A DNA stretch of 64,000 bases. It comes from Valencia hispanica (taxonomy: Eukaryota > Chordata > Actinopteri > Cyprinodontiformes > Valenciidae). The notes beneath the pieces are model-generated. The model was not told the DNA's origin. It did no database searches and was given only the letters and a program-made list of their open reading frames with translations. The position numbers and the translations under genes are program-made. The first letter of the stretch is position 1. Each line of letters opens with the position of its first letter. The DNA is taken from positions 26,465,403 through 26,529,402 of the forward strand of contig OY747702.1 of assembly GCA_963556495.2 (NCBI GenBank). Direction: 5' to 3'. Of this stretch, positions 11,880-22,698 are shown in pieces.

Positions 11880-12060
11880 ATAATTTCTTCTAATGGATTT
11901 GTAATGTTAACAGTGAAACATTTAGATACACTAACTGTTGCAGAAATGTTGTTTAGAGAAATAATGCCTAGATTTGATATCCACAAATGATCTATAGTGG
12001 TAACGGAACACATTTTGTGAATTAAATAATTGATAAAATAGGACAAAGATTAGAGATCAT
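11880..12060 (+). pseudogene. ERV-1 integrase core remnant
   Basis: One frame shows the retroviral integrase signature around the second catalytic aspartate, with NGTHFVN at about 12002-12022. The codon expected to encode the catalytic Asp just before it reads GGT (Gly). Adjacent codons contain stops. Residues up- and downstream (a RNPY-free, lysine-rich DKIGQRLEI block) fit integrase. The fragment is dead, and it fixes the polarity of the element as plus. Confidence 0.6.
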
Positions 12061-13299
12061 TTTTAAGAGACAATTGGATTCTAAAAGCAAATTAAGAAAG
12101 GCCATGGATAAGACTAAACAGAATTGGAGATACTGTTTGGTTATGATAAAGCTATATATAAATATAACACCAAGTAATTTAACAAATTTGACGAAACCTT
12201 ATACCTTCCTACAGTTTGGTATATTAAAATAAGAGGAACAATTACAAACTGATTTATGACTGTATGATAAAAATGTTGCAATTTGAAAAAAAAAAAACAA
12301 TGGAAGAAACGGGACAAAATTTGAATATTGGCCTAATTATATTTTAAATCTATTGGCGTAGATATAGAATTCCTTAGATTGGTTTACTCTCTTCTAAAAA
12401 ACAATTTGATTAAGATCTGGGAGTTTTCATGATCAAAATACTGATAAGTACATGAGTTATAAATGCAAACTAATCATATGCCAGATGATCCTATATTCCT
12501 ACAGGAAGAAGTGACCTGAAAGTAGGTGACTGGATCCTGATTAAAAGCTGTAAACAGAAAATTGGTCATCACCCAGGTGGAAGGGGCCATTCCAGGTATT
12601 TTTGACCATACCAACGGCTGTGGAGACTGAGTTAGATACACTTAACCCATTGTAAAAAGCAGTGACCATTACTAGATATAGGGAAAGCAGTCTAAGAAAA
12701 GTGGGGTTAAAGACTGATTCCAAAGGGAGGTAGATACATTAGGTTCTACTTGTCTTAACATCAGTGAAGAGAACCAGGAGATCCACTTTTCTATAGACTG
12801 TTTGAAGGGAGAGATAGTGATGATGAAGGTTTTTTTGTTTTTTCTGCTATCTAGTACTTTTATTTTTACAGTTTTTTGGTGGTGTTATTTCAATAGGAAC
12901 GTCAGGACTGACAGAAAAATGACATATAGCACATGAGAATGCTGATTTATTTTCTTGGTTCACTCAGAGAAGGACACACAGAAACCCATTTGAAACTAGT
13001 GTATGGTGACAATATGCAAGATATCTAGCAAATAAATAAAACATTAACTGTTTTGTTTGTTCTCAGATTCCATATTCTGTAGGACATTTACCCAGATATG
13101 TAGAAGCTTTCACTAATCGTAATGATCTGTTTCCAGATGTTACACTCCTCTCCAGGATTTGGACAAATTCTGAGCGTGAAGTACATGAACAAACAGGAAG
13201 TTATATGGGTAATAATGTGTATACTTCCATGACAAAAGTAAGGGTAAATTGGAGACTGGGACGACATGGGATTAATCTAAATAGTTAAAAGCTGGACCA

Positions 13300-13730
13300 G
13301 TACACTTAAAACCTGACCAAAGATTTATTTGTTTTGAAAATGATAAATATCTGACCACACTTTCATACCAATCTGGGTACATGGGAAAAATATATAGTAT
13401 GTGCTCCATTCTTCGTGAATGTGATGGGAACTTTTCTATGGAAGACCTGCTGATTCTCTGCGGATTTTGGCTCTGACACAATTACCCTCAAAATGAGAAC
13501 GGTGGATGTGCTTCTGTTGAGACTTAAAGAGCATTCTTTCTTGTATTTGCAGAGGAGATCAGACACAGCAGAAGGAGGCGGCGTGATATTTCAGCCCCTC
13601 ATGGTCCCATCTGGGCTCCGATATGCCCCCTGAAAACAAATTATGGAGTGATTGAAATAAGGTTCTATTATCTTTTTTCCCATGGACCGAGGTGGGTAAG
13701 GTCATGTTATGATTGGACACCTTAAATTAT
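13300..13730 (+). pseudogene. ERV-1 envelope remnant with a furin-type cleavage site
   Basis: An interrupted frame here ends its first part in five consecutive arginines (13570-13584), the polybasic site where cellular furin splits retroviral envelope precursors into surface and transmembrane subunits. It is preceded by cysteine-bearing sequence typical of a surface subunit and followed by DISAPHGP and more cysteines. Stop codons interrupt both sides. Position between integrase and 3' LTR fits env. The assignment rests on context and the site, not on recognisable homology. Confidence 0.5.
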
Positions 13731-13924
13731 AGATTCAGTGGTTTTGTTAATTCTTCACTGGCAGTTCCAGAAGGTATAGCAGCTGAGATCTAGGAATTGA
13801 GCTTAAATACTGAATACATGGAGATTGATCTACAATACAGGTGTTTATTGAACTATAACATCTTTACGTAACAAGCTGCAGATCTAGTCACATCTGATTA
13901 ACAGGAGACTAAAATAATTGGATG

Positions 13925-13950
13925 TTTCTGAAACAGTTCTGTTTCAGAAA
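13925..13950. other. 26-bp palindrome
   Basis: TTTCTGAAACAG and CTGTTTCAGAAA are exact reverse complements separated by TT. It lies in the ERV-1 3' noncoding part. It contains two half-sites of the TTCNNNGAA type seen in STAT-binding elements, but no function can be claimed. Confidence 0.8.
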
Positions 13951-14377
13951 AAGGTAGGAGATCCTTGGGCACTAGGGGAACTTAAATTTCAATAATTTTT
14001 TACAAAACAAAGCCTTTCAATTTGTTGCATTAAAAGCATTTCAGATAAATGAAAAAATAAATAAAAAACAGCATTTGTTTAGCGTTCAATATTTTTTGGG
14101 GGTTAAATAGGTTGAAATTCCTTTGAGTCCTTAGAGTTTTCAAACTCAAGGCTACTGAAAAGATACACTTTAGCTGCATATAGGTGATGTGCTGGCAACC
14201 TCTCACCTTAGGTCATAGAAGAGCGAGCCGGACGACCACAATTCCCGGCCAGAACAAGATGACTTGACTGCTGATCAGAAAAGTTCCAGAGAAGATGGAC
14301 TCAAAATTGATATGATTCTATAAGTGTGATGCCTGACATTTTTCCTTATATATGGTGATCTCTTAATTTAAGAGATC

Positions 14378-14389
14378 AAAAGAGGGAGA
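14378..14389 (+). promoter_or_regulatory. Polypurine tract of ERV-1
   Basis: AAAAGAGGGAGA directly abuts the TG start of the 3' LTR, the place where plus-strand DNA synthesis is primed in retroviruses. Confidence 0.8.
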
Positions 14390-14805
14390 TGAAGAGATAG
14401 AAATTCTGTAAATGTTGTATGAGGGTTTAATTTTGTAGTGCATGTGGCAACACTTAGAAACAGTGAACAATCAAGAGGAATGTGGTACATCCTGTGTGCC
14501 TTGTGTGAAGAAGCTGTGACCATTCTGTGAACGAAGATCTATGTGGGAGGAGTTTTAACTTGTTTCAATAAAAACCTTAAGATGAGATAAAGCTGTGCTC
14601 AGTTACTAGGACTGAGTCCAGCGAACGATGTCTCGCTGTTAAAATATATAATTGTTGTTCGTTGTTCTTATTGCTCCTTTTTACAGAAATGAACGAGCAC
14701 GCGGGAAGGTGAATTGAGAGCTCAGAGAGCCCAGGGTCATAAATTAAATATGTGTCTGTTCCTTTAAAATAGGCTTTAAATTAGAGTGAAAACACCTTCT
14801 CAACA
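14390..14805 (+). repeat. 3' LTR of ERV-1
   Basis: 416 bp, same ends as the 5' LTR. Contains the AATAAA at about 14568 and two insertions relative to the 5' copy. Followed by the GATT duplication. Confidence 0.9.
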
Positions 14806-14809
14806 GATT

Positions 14810-15337
14810 CTTTTGTTCCGAATTTAATGGCGTTAGATATTTGCGCACAGCATGGTGATGCCTTTGAACTGAACGACAGGATCACTTACAGCCTAAAGTT
14901 ACAGCATTTTTAGACCATGCAGATACTGAGAGGAATGACATTAGATCAGAGGGGATTGAGTAATTCAACAGTGATGTCCTGTAGATATCTTGCATGTTTT
15001 TGACTGCTTTAAATGTATACCATAATTCTTACCTGTGAATATACATTCAGTTTGGTTGTAAAGCGTTTCAGTTTTGTCTTTTCCACATATTTATATATCT
15101 AGAATGTGTGTGTGTATAACATCAGTGTGACATTTATACAGCCCATTTTTGCACATGGAAAATTGATTTATAAGACGAAAATAAAAGAATCGTCCACTGC
15201 ATTCTAAATTTGAAGCATATTTAGATTATATATAAATGTAATAGCTAATATGCCATAGTGAGTTACACTTAACCACCAGTCATTCAGTCGCTGGGCCTAA
15301 CCATTAGAGATCAACATGCTATTCCTGAAAACTTGTA
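14810..15337. other. Noncoding DNA, no gene recognised
   Basis: AT-rich sequence right of ERV-1. No ORF, repeat boundary or motif is evident before repeat R1 begins. Confidence 0.55.
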
Positions 15338-15582
15338 GAATGTTGGTCTATGTGTTACAACTAAGCAGTGCTGAGATATTCTTTCTTTAACAGACAAATG
15401 TCTTTGCCACTTCTACAGCAAGTTTAGAGGGAACGTAATGAGAAAAATCAGATGACCCAGCATTCTACCAGCATTTAAACACATCATGTACGCACAAATC
15501 TGGAGACGTGAAATTAGTCTCAAAATTCCTCGTGCACTTGTAACCTTAATCTGTGTGTAAACATGGTTTTGTCTGTGTGTAT
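15338..15582 (-). repeat. Dispersed repeat R1, copy 2
   Basis: Inverted relative to 2152-2396, with scattered substitutions across the whole length. The copy stops at 15582 where the split repeat beginning CAGTGTCATG starts, so that element may have inserted into R1. Confidence 0.65.
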
Positions 15583-16725
15583 CAGTGTCATGTTAGGTAT
15601 TAAGGAGGACCCAAATGCAGCAAAGTATAAAACAAAATGATTTAATGAAAACAAGGAACAAAGAACTTACAAAACTCGGGAGGATAAAGGCAGCAACAGG
15701 GGACCAGGAACCAGACGGGGAAGATCAGACAACAGGGAAGCCAGGGACCAAAACAGGAAAGAATGACGACGAACCAGCGAGTTGTGACTGAATGAGGACT
15801 GTATTTATACTGAGTGGAGAGTGAGGATGTGAACAGAAAGAGCTGAGGACGAATTAAAGGAAACGGTTGCAGCTGAGAGACAGTGAGCAGGTGAAACTAA
15901 TTAGCAGCTGGGATGGAAGGCAGAATGGCTAGGGAAACTGGGAGGAAGACCAGGAGCAAAACATAAGGACTAGACGGAGGATAATACTAAAGAGGAATTA
16001 AATATAACAAAAACTAACTTTGACTAATAAAGGGTAAGTATTAACACTAGAACGGCCATGGCAGTCAATTTGACTGTTTTTCAATTTGTATGTTTAATTA
16101 CTTTTATGGAAAAAAAACATAAAGCCTTGTTGTTTCATGACTTTTCCTAAAACTCTGTAAACTTTCATAAAAAATAGATTTCATATGTAGTGTTCAAAGA
16201 ATAGATGAAATACAATCATTTCTACCTAATTCGGCCACAGGGAGTCATTTTGACTGTTGTAAACCTCATTTAATTACCTTGCAAGTTTACTACTGAGAAA
16301 ACATGAAAGTTAATTAGCTAAACAATGTTTTAAAAACCAAAATAAATCAAAAATGACCATTTTTAATTTGATAGACAAAGTTTAATTATGCAAGCTTTTA
16401 CCTGAATCGAACATCAGCCTCGAACTATTAGTGTAAGATAGGCTACATGTAAGATATCATGTGGGATGTCGGAGACGAGCATTGTTTTCAATCAACTCAT
16501 TTGAAAAATTCAACAAAAACACATTACTATAAATTGAGAACAATATTAGTTTCCTTTATCACAGAAAAAAAAATAGAAACGCTTTTTATATTATCAAAAT
16601 ATATGTAGCCTGAAGGGTAACGGTGAAAGTATGTAAGTATAAAATAGAAGCAACAGAACAAGCTGGTTGTCAAAACTCAGGAAAAAAAATTTATAGCTCA
16701 GGAATCTAAGAATATCTATATTATT

Positions 16726-17253
16726 TTAACTATTTAAACTATTTACAATGAGGCTAATAAAATTACTTACAGCACAAAGGAAGGAAGCACAAATCACCTC
16801 TCTTCTTCTTGCGCAACTCCCGCACACAGCTTTGCAGCATCTGCTGCAGGTGTGCGAAGTTTTATTTTTAGTGCAGCTTCTCCGCACCTGGCACTGCCTC
16901 CTTTTTTGCACATTGGAGACTGAATGGTCTAGAACACCACCTTGTTCCACCTGCGTTGATGACCGTCTCCCCTCCATAAACTCAGCTAAAAGCTCCTCTC
17001 TGAGCTGCTGCAGGAATTTACATCGTGGGATCTGGGTGCCAACGCACTTCTGGAACAGCACATGGGCATTTATTCCTGCAAGGTCAAGAATATTATAAAA
17101 AAACAGTGACGGGCCCTCTCTGTGTACCACCCTTTGTGGAATACTTCTAGCCATCTGATCCAGGATATGCAGGCCATATATTGTTTCGTTGTAGTATTGC
17201 ACAGACTCCGGTTTTGTCTTCGGACCGTCAATTTTGCCCACAGCCATGTGCAC
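16726..17253 (-). pseudogene. piggyBac transposase, C-terminal 175 residues
   Basis: This encodes the end of a piggyBac transposase: the block YYNETIYGLHILDQMARS is the family's signature region holding the last catalytic aspartate (LDQM), followed by FYNILDLAGINAHVLF and a cysteine-rich zinc-binding tail (CTKNKTSHTCSRCCKAVCGSC). The ORF starts mid-protein, so the first two catalytic aspartates are missing and the enzyme cannot work. The ends might still respond to a transposase supplied elsewhere. The frame itself is uninterrupted, which suggests recent formation of the derivative. Confidence 0.88.
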
Positions 17254-17367
17254 TGTGCTAAGTACACAGACATCTTTGCGGGGCTTTCCCTGATAAATGG
17301 TATGATTCCTAAAATCTATTTCTGGACATTGTTTCCTTGAAAAAGGACCTCTGGTGCTGAAATGCGG

Positions 17368-18012
17368 AGGTGCGATGCGAGAAGCTGCGCTAAAAATAAA
17401 ACTTCAGACACCTGCAACAGATGCTGCAAAGGTGTGTGCGGGAGTTGCGCCAGTTGAAGAGAGTTTATTTGCGCTTCCTTTGTGCCTTCCTTTTAGCCTT
17501 ATTGTAAATAGTGTAAATAATTAAAATAATATAGATATTCTTGCATTAATAGCTCCTTTTACTTTGAGTTTTGACATCCAGCTTGTTCTGTTGCTTCTAT
17601 TACATGCTTGCCGTTATCCTTTAGTACATGTATTTTGATCATTAAAAATTGTTTCTATTTCGTTTCTGAAATAAAGGAAACTAATATTGTTGTAAATTTA
17701 TAGTAATGTGTTTTTGTAAAATTTTTCAAATGAGTTGATTCAAATAAATGCTCTTCTATGTATGTTACACTAGGCTAATAGTTTGAGGCTGATATTCGAT
17801 TCAGGTAAAAGCTTGCATAATTAAACTTAGTCTATTTAATTAAAAATGGTCATTTTTGCCTTTTTGTTGTTTTTAAAACATTGTTTAGCTAATTATTTTT
17901 GTATTATCTCAGTAGTAAACTTGCAAGGTCATTAAATTAGGTTTTAAATACAACAGTCAAAATGACCGCCTGTGGCCGTTCTGGTAGTTACAGTATAGTA
18001 GCCGTTGTAGTG
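17368..18012 (+). repeat. Right inverted arm of the fold-back piggyBac
   Basis: Read on the plus strand, this arm again encodes the zinc-binding tail (KTSDTCNRCCKGVCGSCAS) followed by a stop, then the same AT-rich 3' flank and terminal repeat found, inverted, at 16045-16890. Shared words include AAGCTTTTACCTGAATCGA (left) and its complement near 17800-17820 (right). Confidence 0.85.
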
Positions 18013-18429
18013 TTAATAGGAACTTATAAATAAAATAAATAAAGAGATGAACTCAGACAAGGGCAACCAAACACAAGAGCACCAGAGGGAGACAAAAACG
18101 CAGTGGAAGGAAAAAACTCAAACCCAAAACCCAAACACCCAAGAAACCCAACAGAACACCCCCCCCCCCCTCAAGGGCGGATACCAGACGCCCCTAGAAG
18201 TCCAAAACAAACAACAACAACAAAAAAAATCATGCAGAATAGTGCCCCACCCCCCTGAACAGTGCAACAACACTAACGCATAATCATGGCATAAACCCTT
18301 ACACATATAAATCTGAGCTTACAAAAAAAATGAAACACACATTTCAGAGCATTACAATTTCGGGATTTGGTCTATGAATGCTTATGCATATTATTATTTT
18401 ATTTAATAAATGTAAAATAGTTTTTTTAA

Positions 18430-18740
18430 TTTTAATAATATTTTCTACATGAGAGCGGTTCCGGATTGGCCAAAATAGGTCCCGGAATGCGGGTAGGTCA
18501 GAATCAATAGGTGGGGGATCCTGTTCCGGCAGGTTTTAAAAACTGAGGATGAGAAAGCCTGTCTAATGCTAGAAAGCAGCTGATTCCATAGCTTAGAGGT
18601 GATCGGGCTTTTGCTGTGGCAGCACCTAAGGTTCAGCCTCGCCTTTTGCAACGACCAGTAGCTGCTGGTCAGCAGACCTTAGTTGCTGACCTGAGATGTA
18701 AAGAGTATAAGGCTGAAATAGATTTTAAAAATTAGGGCTG
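18430..18740 (-). repeat. Unclassified teleost dispersed repeat
   Basis: The segment with GAAAGCAGCTGATTCCATAGC, GCTGTGGCAGCACC and AGCAGACCTTAGTTGCTGACC resembles a moderately repeated fish sequence I have seen near LINE 3' ends. A 68-codon minus ORF covers part of it. I cannot name the family. Confidence 0.35.
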
Positions 18741-18810
18741 TACAAGTGCATTTTATATAAAACCAGGATTCACATTACTGCTTATTTATCCAAAACAGAA
18801 ATATAACATG

Positions 18811-20260
18811 CAGCGGGGGAAATTATTATTTGACCCCTTGCTGATTTTGTAAGTTTGTCCAATGACAAAGAAATGGAAAGACTCAGAACAGTATAATGCT
18901 AATGGTAGGTTCATTTTAACAGTGACAGATAGCACATCAAAAGGAAAATTGAAAAAAATTACCTAAATACAAGATAGAAACTGATTTGTATTTCCCTGAG
19001 TGAAATAAGTATTTGAACTCTCTAACAAAAAACACTTAATACTTAGTGGCAAAACCCTTATTTGCAAGAACAGGGGTCATACATATCTTGTAATTGATGA
19101 CAAAGTTTGCGCACATTTTATGAGGAATTTTGGTCCACTCCTCTTTGCAGATCGTCTCTAAATCACTGAGGTTTCAAGGCTGTCGCTGTGCAACTTTGAG
19201 CTTCAGCTCCCTACATAGGTTTTCTATTGGATTAAGGTCCGGAGAATGACTAGACCAGTCCATGACCTTAATATGCTTTTTCTTGAGCCACTCCTTTGTT
19301 GCCTTTGCTGTATGTTTTGGATCATTGTCGTGCTAGAACACCCATCCACAACCCATTTTCAGTTTCGTGGAAGAAGGAAGGAGGTTGTTGCTCAGGATTT
19401 TACTATACATGGCTTCGTCCATTTTCCTATTGATGCAGTTGTCCTCTGCCCTTAGCAGAAAAACACCCTCAAGCAAAATGTTTCCACCTCCATGCTTGAT
19501 GGTGGTGTTTTGGTGGTCATAGGCAGCATTTTTCTTCTTCCAAACACGGCGAGGTGAGCTAATGGCAAAGAGCTCAATGTTGGTCTCATCTGACCACAGC
19601 ACTTTCTCCCAGTCACTCTCTGAATCATTCAGGTGTTCATTGGCAAACTTCAGACTGGCCTGCACATGTGCCTTCTTGAGCAGGGGGACCTTGCGAGCTT
19701 TGCAGGATTTTAATCCATTGTGGTGTAATGTGTTTCCAATGGTTTTCTTGGTGACTGTGGTCCCAGCTACTTTGAGGTCATTAACTAACACCTCCCATGT
19801 AGTTCTAGGATGATTTCTCACCTTTGTCAGAATCATTGACACCCCACAAGGTGAGATCTTAGGTGGAGCCTCAGACCGAGGTCGAATGATGGTAATTTTG
19901 TGCTCCTTCAGTTTTCGAACAATTGCACCAACAATTGTCACCTTCACTTCCAGCTTCTTGCTAATGGTTTTGTAGCCCATTCCAGCCTTGTGCTGGTCTA
20001 AAATTTTGTCTCTGACATCCTTGGACAGCTCTTTGGTCTTTCCCATGTTGGAGAGTTTGGAGTCTGCTTGATTGATTGATTCTGGGGACAGATGTCTTTT
20101 ATACAAGTGACTAGGTAAGACAGGTGTCTTTATTGAGGGTGACTAATTGAGTAGGAGTGTCTAACCACTCTGTGGGAGCCAGAACTCTTAATGGTTGGTA
20201 GGGGTTCAAATACTTATTTTACTCAATGAAATGCAAATTAGTTTCTATATTTTATTTAAA
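18811..20260 (-). mobile_element. Tc1/mariner transposon, right end lost
   Basis: The left terminal repeat starts CAGCGGGGGAAATTATTATT at 18811. The interior is a full-length Tc1 transposase gene on the minus strand. The matching right-hand repeat is missing beyond about 20260, where unrelated flank leads into the LTR of the large provirus at 20303. The dinucleotide before the left end is TG, not the expected TA, so the target duplication has decayed. Confidence 0.85.
19036..20046 (-). pseudogene. Tc1-type transposase, one nonsense codon
   Basis: A DD34E transposase of about 336 residues from [20 protein letters not shown] to the stop at 19036-19038. It has the paired helix-turn-helix region, then WSDETN with the first catalytic Asp, HDNDPKH with the second and [10 protein letters not shown] with the glutamate. 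A TAG at 19333-19335 sits directly before HDNDPKH, where the family has Gln, so a single C-to-T change truncates the protein before two catalytic residues. The rest stays in frame. A divergent stretch ([14 protein letters not shown]) replaces the usual MLWGCFSAKGTG-like block. I chose the ATG at 20046 because it opens the family's standard N-terminus; an upstream in-frame ATG at 20106 adds residues the family lacks. Confidence 0.9.
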
Positions 20261-20302
20261 GTTATTTTTTCAAATGCAAGCCATCTGGCCTGCAGTTGGG
20301 AC

Positions 20303-20846
20303 TGTTGTATTCTACTTTTTTGGGGCTATTTTTTATTATGCAGTACATATGTTTTAACTATATCTTTAAGTAAGCTTTAGAAGTAAATAGGCCTGTTTAT
20401 ATTATTCAGGGTAGTAAAACATGACTCTTTACCAGTATTTTATGGGGTTAAGGTTTTAATTAAATAAACTCTTGGGTAAAGATATGAACTGAAAGCAGGG
20501 AGGATCGGTTATAACTCTAGTTCATGGTACGGTCAGGAGACCTGGAGAAAATGTATGACCTGTCAAGATGTAGAAGGAGGAGAGAGGAGTCATGTGATAT
20601 GTTCTTTGTTCTTCTGTAATAAAAATGGTACACCCTTGTAGAGAAGGGAGTCAGATCTTTTCTGGCTCCCATCTGCAGGTGCGTCCACTGTGAAACAGAT
20701 ATCTGTTTGTGTGTGTTGTTTTACTCTCTGTCTCTCAGTTCTGGGTCTTATTTTGAAACAGTTCCCGCCGGGGTTTTGGAGTTCGGCGCCCCCACCTCTC
20801 TGAGTAGAAAGTGAGTTGCAGAGCATATTATGGTAGGAAGCCGACA
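20303..20846 (+). repeat. 5' LTR of ERV-2a
   Basis: 544 bp with TG...CA ends. AATAAA lies at 20618-20623. Mismatches with the 3' LTR seen by eye are limited to about positions 20435 and 20460. Confidence 0.93.
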
Positions 20847-20849
20847 AAA

Positions 20850-20866
20850 TGGTGGAGGATGCGGGC
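20850..20866 (+). promoter_or_regulatory. Primer binding site of ERV-2a
   Basis: TGGTGGAGGATGCGGGC starts 3 bp after the LTR. TGG is required by the tRNA CCA end. The first nine bases fit tRNA-Ala, the remainder needs an indel, so the primer identity is uncertain. Confidence 0.6.
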
Positions 20867-22698
20867 ATTAATTTGGTTTTGAGTTTTCTCAGGGCTGGGA
20901 GAGATTGAGTGTGAGTAATGAGTGTGGCATAACTGATTGATACATGTGTTTGTAGCAATTATAGTAATTTTGTGTTTTTTCTTTGAGTTCAACAGAGAAT
21001 CGGAGAGCGACTGGATTGATCCTTGCTAATCAACACCCGGGTGGTTTTGTATCAATCTGGAAAAGCGCTAACACCAAATTAATAGGTATTGATCGATTTA
21101 AACGTTCTCCATTTAATGTTGACGTGTTGTTCTTTCGGTTGAGGGCCGACCAAAGTACGGACCAGAGCTTGAGGGTTGGCCGCCTCGCCTCCGATAGGAC
21201 GCTGTCGGAATTCTCCAAGGCTGGCAAACGGGAAAAGTAGACAGCAGCAGGGCCTGTGTGCTCTCTGTGTCGAGACGGATTCCCTTGGAGAGGCCGGCGT
21301 ATCTTCCAAACGCACGTTTGAGCCACGTGAATTGGATTGTGTTTAAAGGTCCGGTTTTAGGTGGCTCCGGTAGAGGTTAGTGTTTGATGAAATTGTAAAA
21401 TTGTTGTACTTTCTTTCTTTCTAGTGTGAATGTGTGTGTGATTGGAGAAAGTGGAGGTAACGGAAAAGAGCTACCAAGTGGCTCTGTGCACACCGGCCTC
21501 ATATAAACTTCTCATTTAGGGGAACTAACCGACTGAATCTAAAACCATAATTCCTCTGCGAATCTTAAACGCCTAGACAATGCCCGCGCTTCTTGTATAG
21601 ACAATAACGTAGAAGCTTGACATTGTAGAGGAATAAGGGAATATCATTTTCAGTCAGCTAAAGTACCACCATAAGCTAGCTTACGGCTAACATACAGTTT
21701 GGATGAGTCTCGCCTGGAATAAAGGCGTTCAACCTTGTGCAACTACGTAAACACGTCTAAAGCATTGTCTGACACATATATATAGGACTGTTATTATGGA
21801 TAACTGGTAGTAAACTCTTTAGAATATATATAAAATAACTTTTTTATGGTAACGGAGCGGTCACGTTTGGCTTCCGGTTGAGCTAGGTTGCTCATGATGA
21901 CAGCTAATCTCTGGTAGCTTACCTTCCGAACTGTATTTATTTGGCTCGGTTAAACAGTCATTCGAGTATTGATGGCGAAGTGTGGTTTTGTTGGAGGCAT
22001 TTTGTTCTTGTCTTTGGTTGGTTTACTTATGAGTACGGTTTGTTAAGTTTAGCATCGTAGTGAAGAATTAGCCATCTGTGCACCGGCGTATTCATTCCGC
22101 GGTGTGACCCGGAAGTTTTATTGGGCCGGACTTTGATCTGTCAGTCCGGCGGAGTTTTTTTTTTTTTTGAGCAAACTGTTGACGATTTTGTGTTGCAAAG
22201 CGAGTTTTAAATGTATTTCTTTCGGTATATGTTTTAATGATAAATAAAAATTGCTTTATATTGGGAGAATTCTATTTCTTCGTGTGTTTCGCCGAAGTGC
22301 GCGTCCCGGGTTTTGGCGCAGGCCGGACTCTATTAGGAATTCTTTGATTTTTAGACGAAACGGCAATAATCTCCGTATATAAATAAATTAATGATAAGAT
22401 AAACAGTGCGTTATAAACCTTTTTAGCTTTCCTTCGTTTCGCCTTTGCCTAAAACATTATTAAGGTTAATGTTGCATGACTAAATAATACATAAACCCCT
22501 TCACTATAAAAAGAAATAAATGAAAATTAAATAAATAAAAACTGTGCCTGCCTTTACTGTTAACTGCATTAATATTGGGATAAATTTGGGCCTACGAATT
22601 GATAGTTTATCAATTAAAATAAATAATTTATAGAGTTAATACAAATAACCTACTTTGTTAAATTTTAATCCATTTTGGATTTTTTTTACGAATTTTCA
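20867..22698 (+). other. Long 5' leader of ERV-2a
   Basis: About 1.8 kb between primer site and first gag ATG, conserved at similar length in ERV-2b (32653-34466). It holds no recognisable domain. It should contain the packaging signal. An antisense ORF of 98 codons lies in it in both proviruses but the middle differs by frame, so I do not call it a gene. Confidence 0.7.

Larger units (their letters stand above)
9360..11880 (+). other. ERV-1 leader and unrecognisable gag/pol region
   Basis: Between the primer site and the integrase remnant I see no readable retroviral domain. The longest plus ORF (11432-11707, 91 codons) has no motif I recognise. The stretch contains the GGAAA microsatellite and a 12-bp hairpin at 11049-11089. 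Large deletions plus decay are the likely cause. Confidence 0.5.
8951..14805 (+). mobile_element. Old endogenous retrovirus ERV-1 with two LTRs
   Basis: Two direct LTRs (8951-9338 and 14390-14805) start TGAAGAGATAG and end CTCAACA. A 4-bp duplication GATT flanks the element (8947-8950 and 14806-14809). A primer site follows the 5' LTR and a purine tract precedes the 3' LTR. The interior keeps only scraps of integrase and envelope, interrupted by stops and indels, plus a GGAAA microsatellite. At 5.9 kb it is shorter than a complete provirus. Confidence 0.88.
16045..18012 (-). mobile_element. piggyBac transposon, fold-back derivative
   Basis: TTAA at 16041-16044 and 18013-18016 flanks termini CACTAGAACGGC and, inverted, CACTACAACGGC. 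TTAA target sites and CACTA-type ends with a DDD transposase define piggyBac. The right end is an inverted copy of the left end: 17368-18012 mirrors roughly 16045-16890, including coding sequence for the transposase zinc-binding tail. The real 5' half of the transposase gene is absent. The element is thus made of two 3' halves in head-to-head order around a short unique core. Confidence 0.9.
15583..18295. mobile_element. Nonautonomous repeat, possibly hAT-like, split by piggyBac
   Basis: The left part (15583-16040) begins CAGTGTCATGTTAGG and reads as the GGACCCAAATGCAG-type interior of common fish nonautonomous elements. The right part (18017-18295) carries the ACAAGAGCACC, poly-C and AATCATGGCATA end of the same type of repeat. 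The two join at a single TTAA if the piggyBac element is taken out. Class is a guess from the terminal words; there is no coding capacity. Confidence 0.45.

Noticed and set aside
18161..18172. Poly-C run and adjacent ORFs as a gene
   Set aside because: Part of the nonautonomous repeat's C-rich end; ORFs lack structure.
21030..21326. Antisense 98-codon ORF in the proviral leader, present with the same length at 34006-34302
   Set aside because: The middle third differs completely between the copies through compensating indels, so the protein is not conserved; the ends match only because the DNA is homologous.
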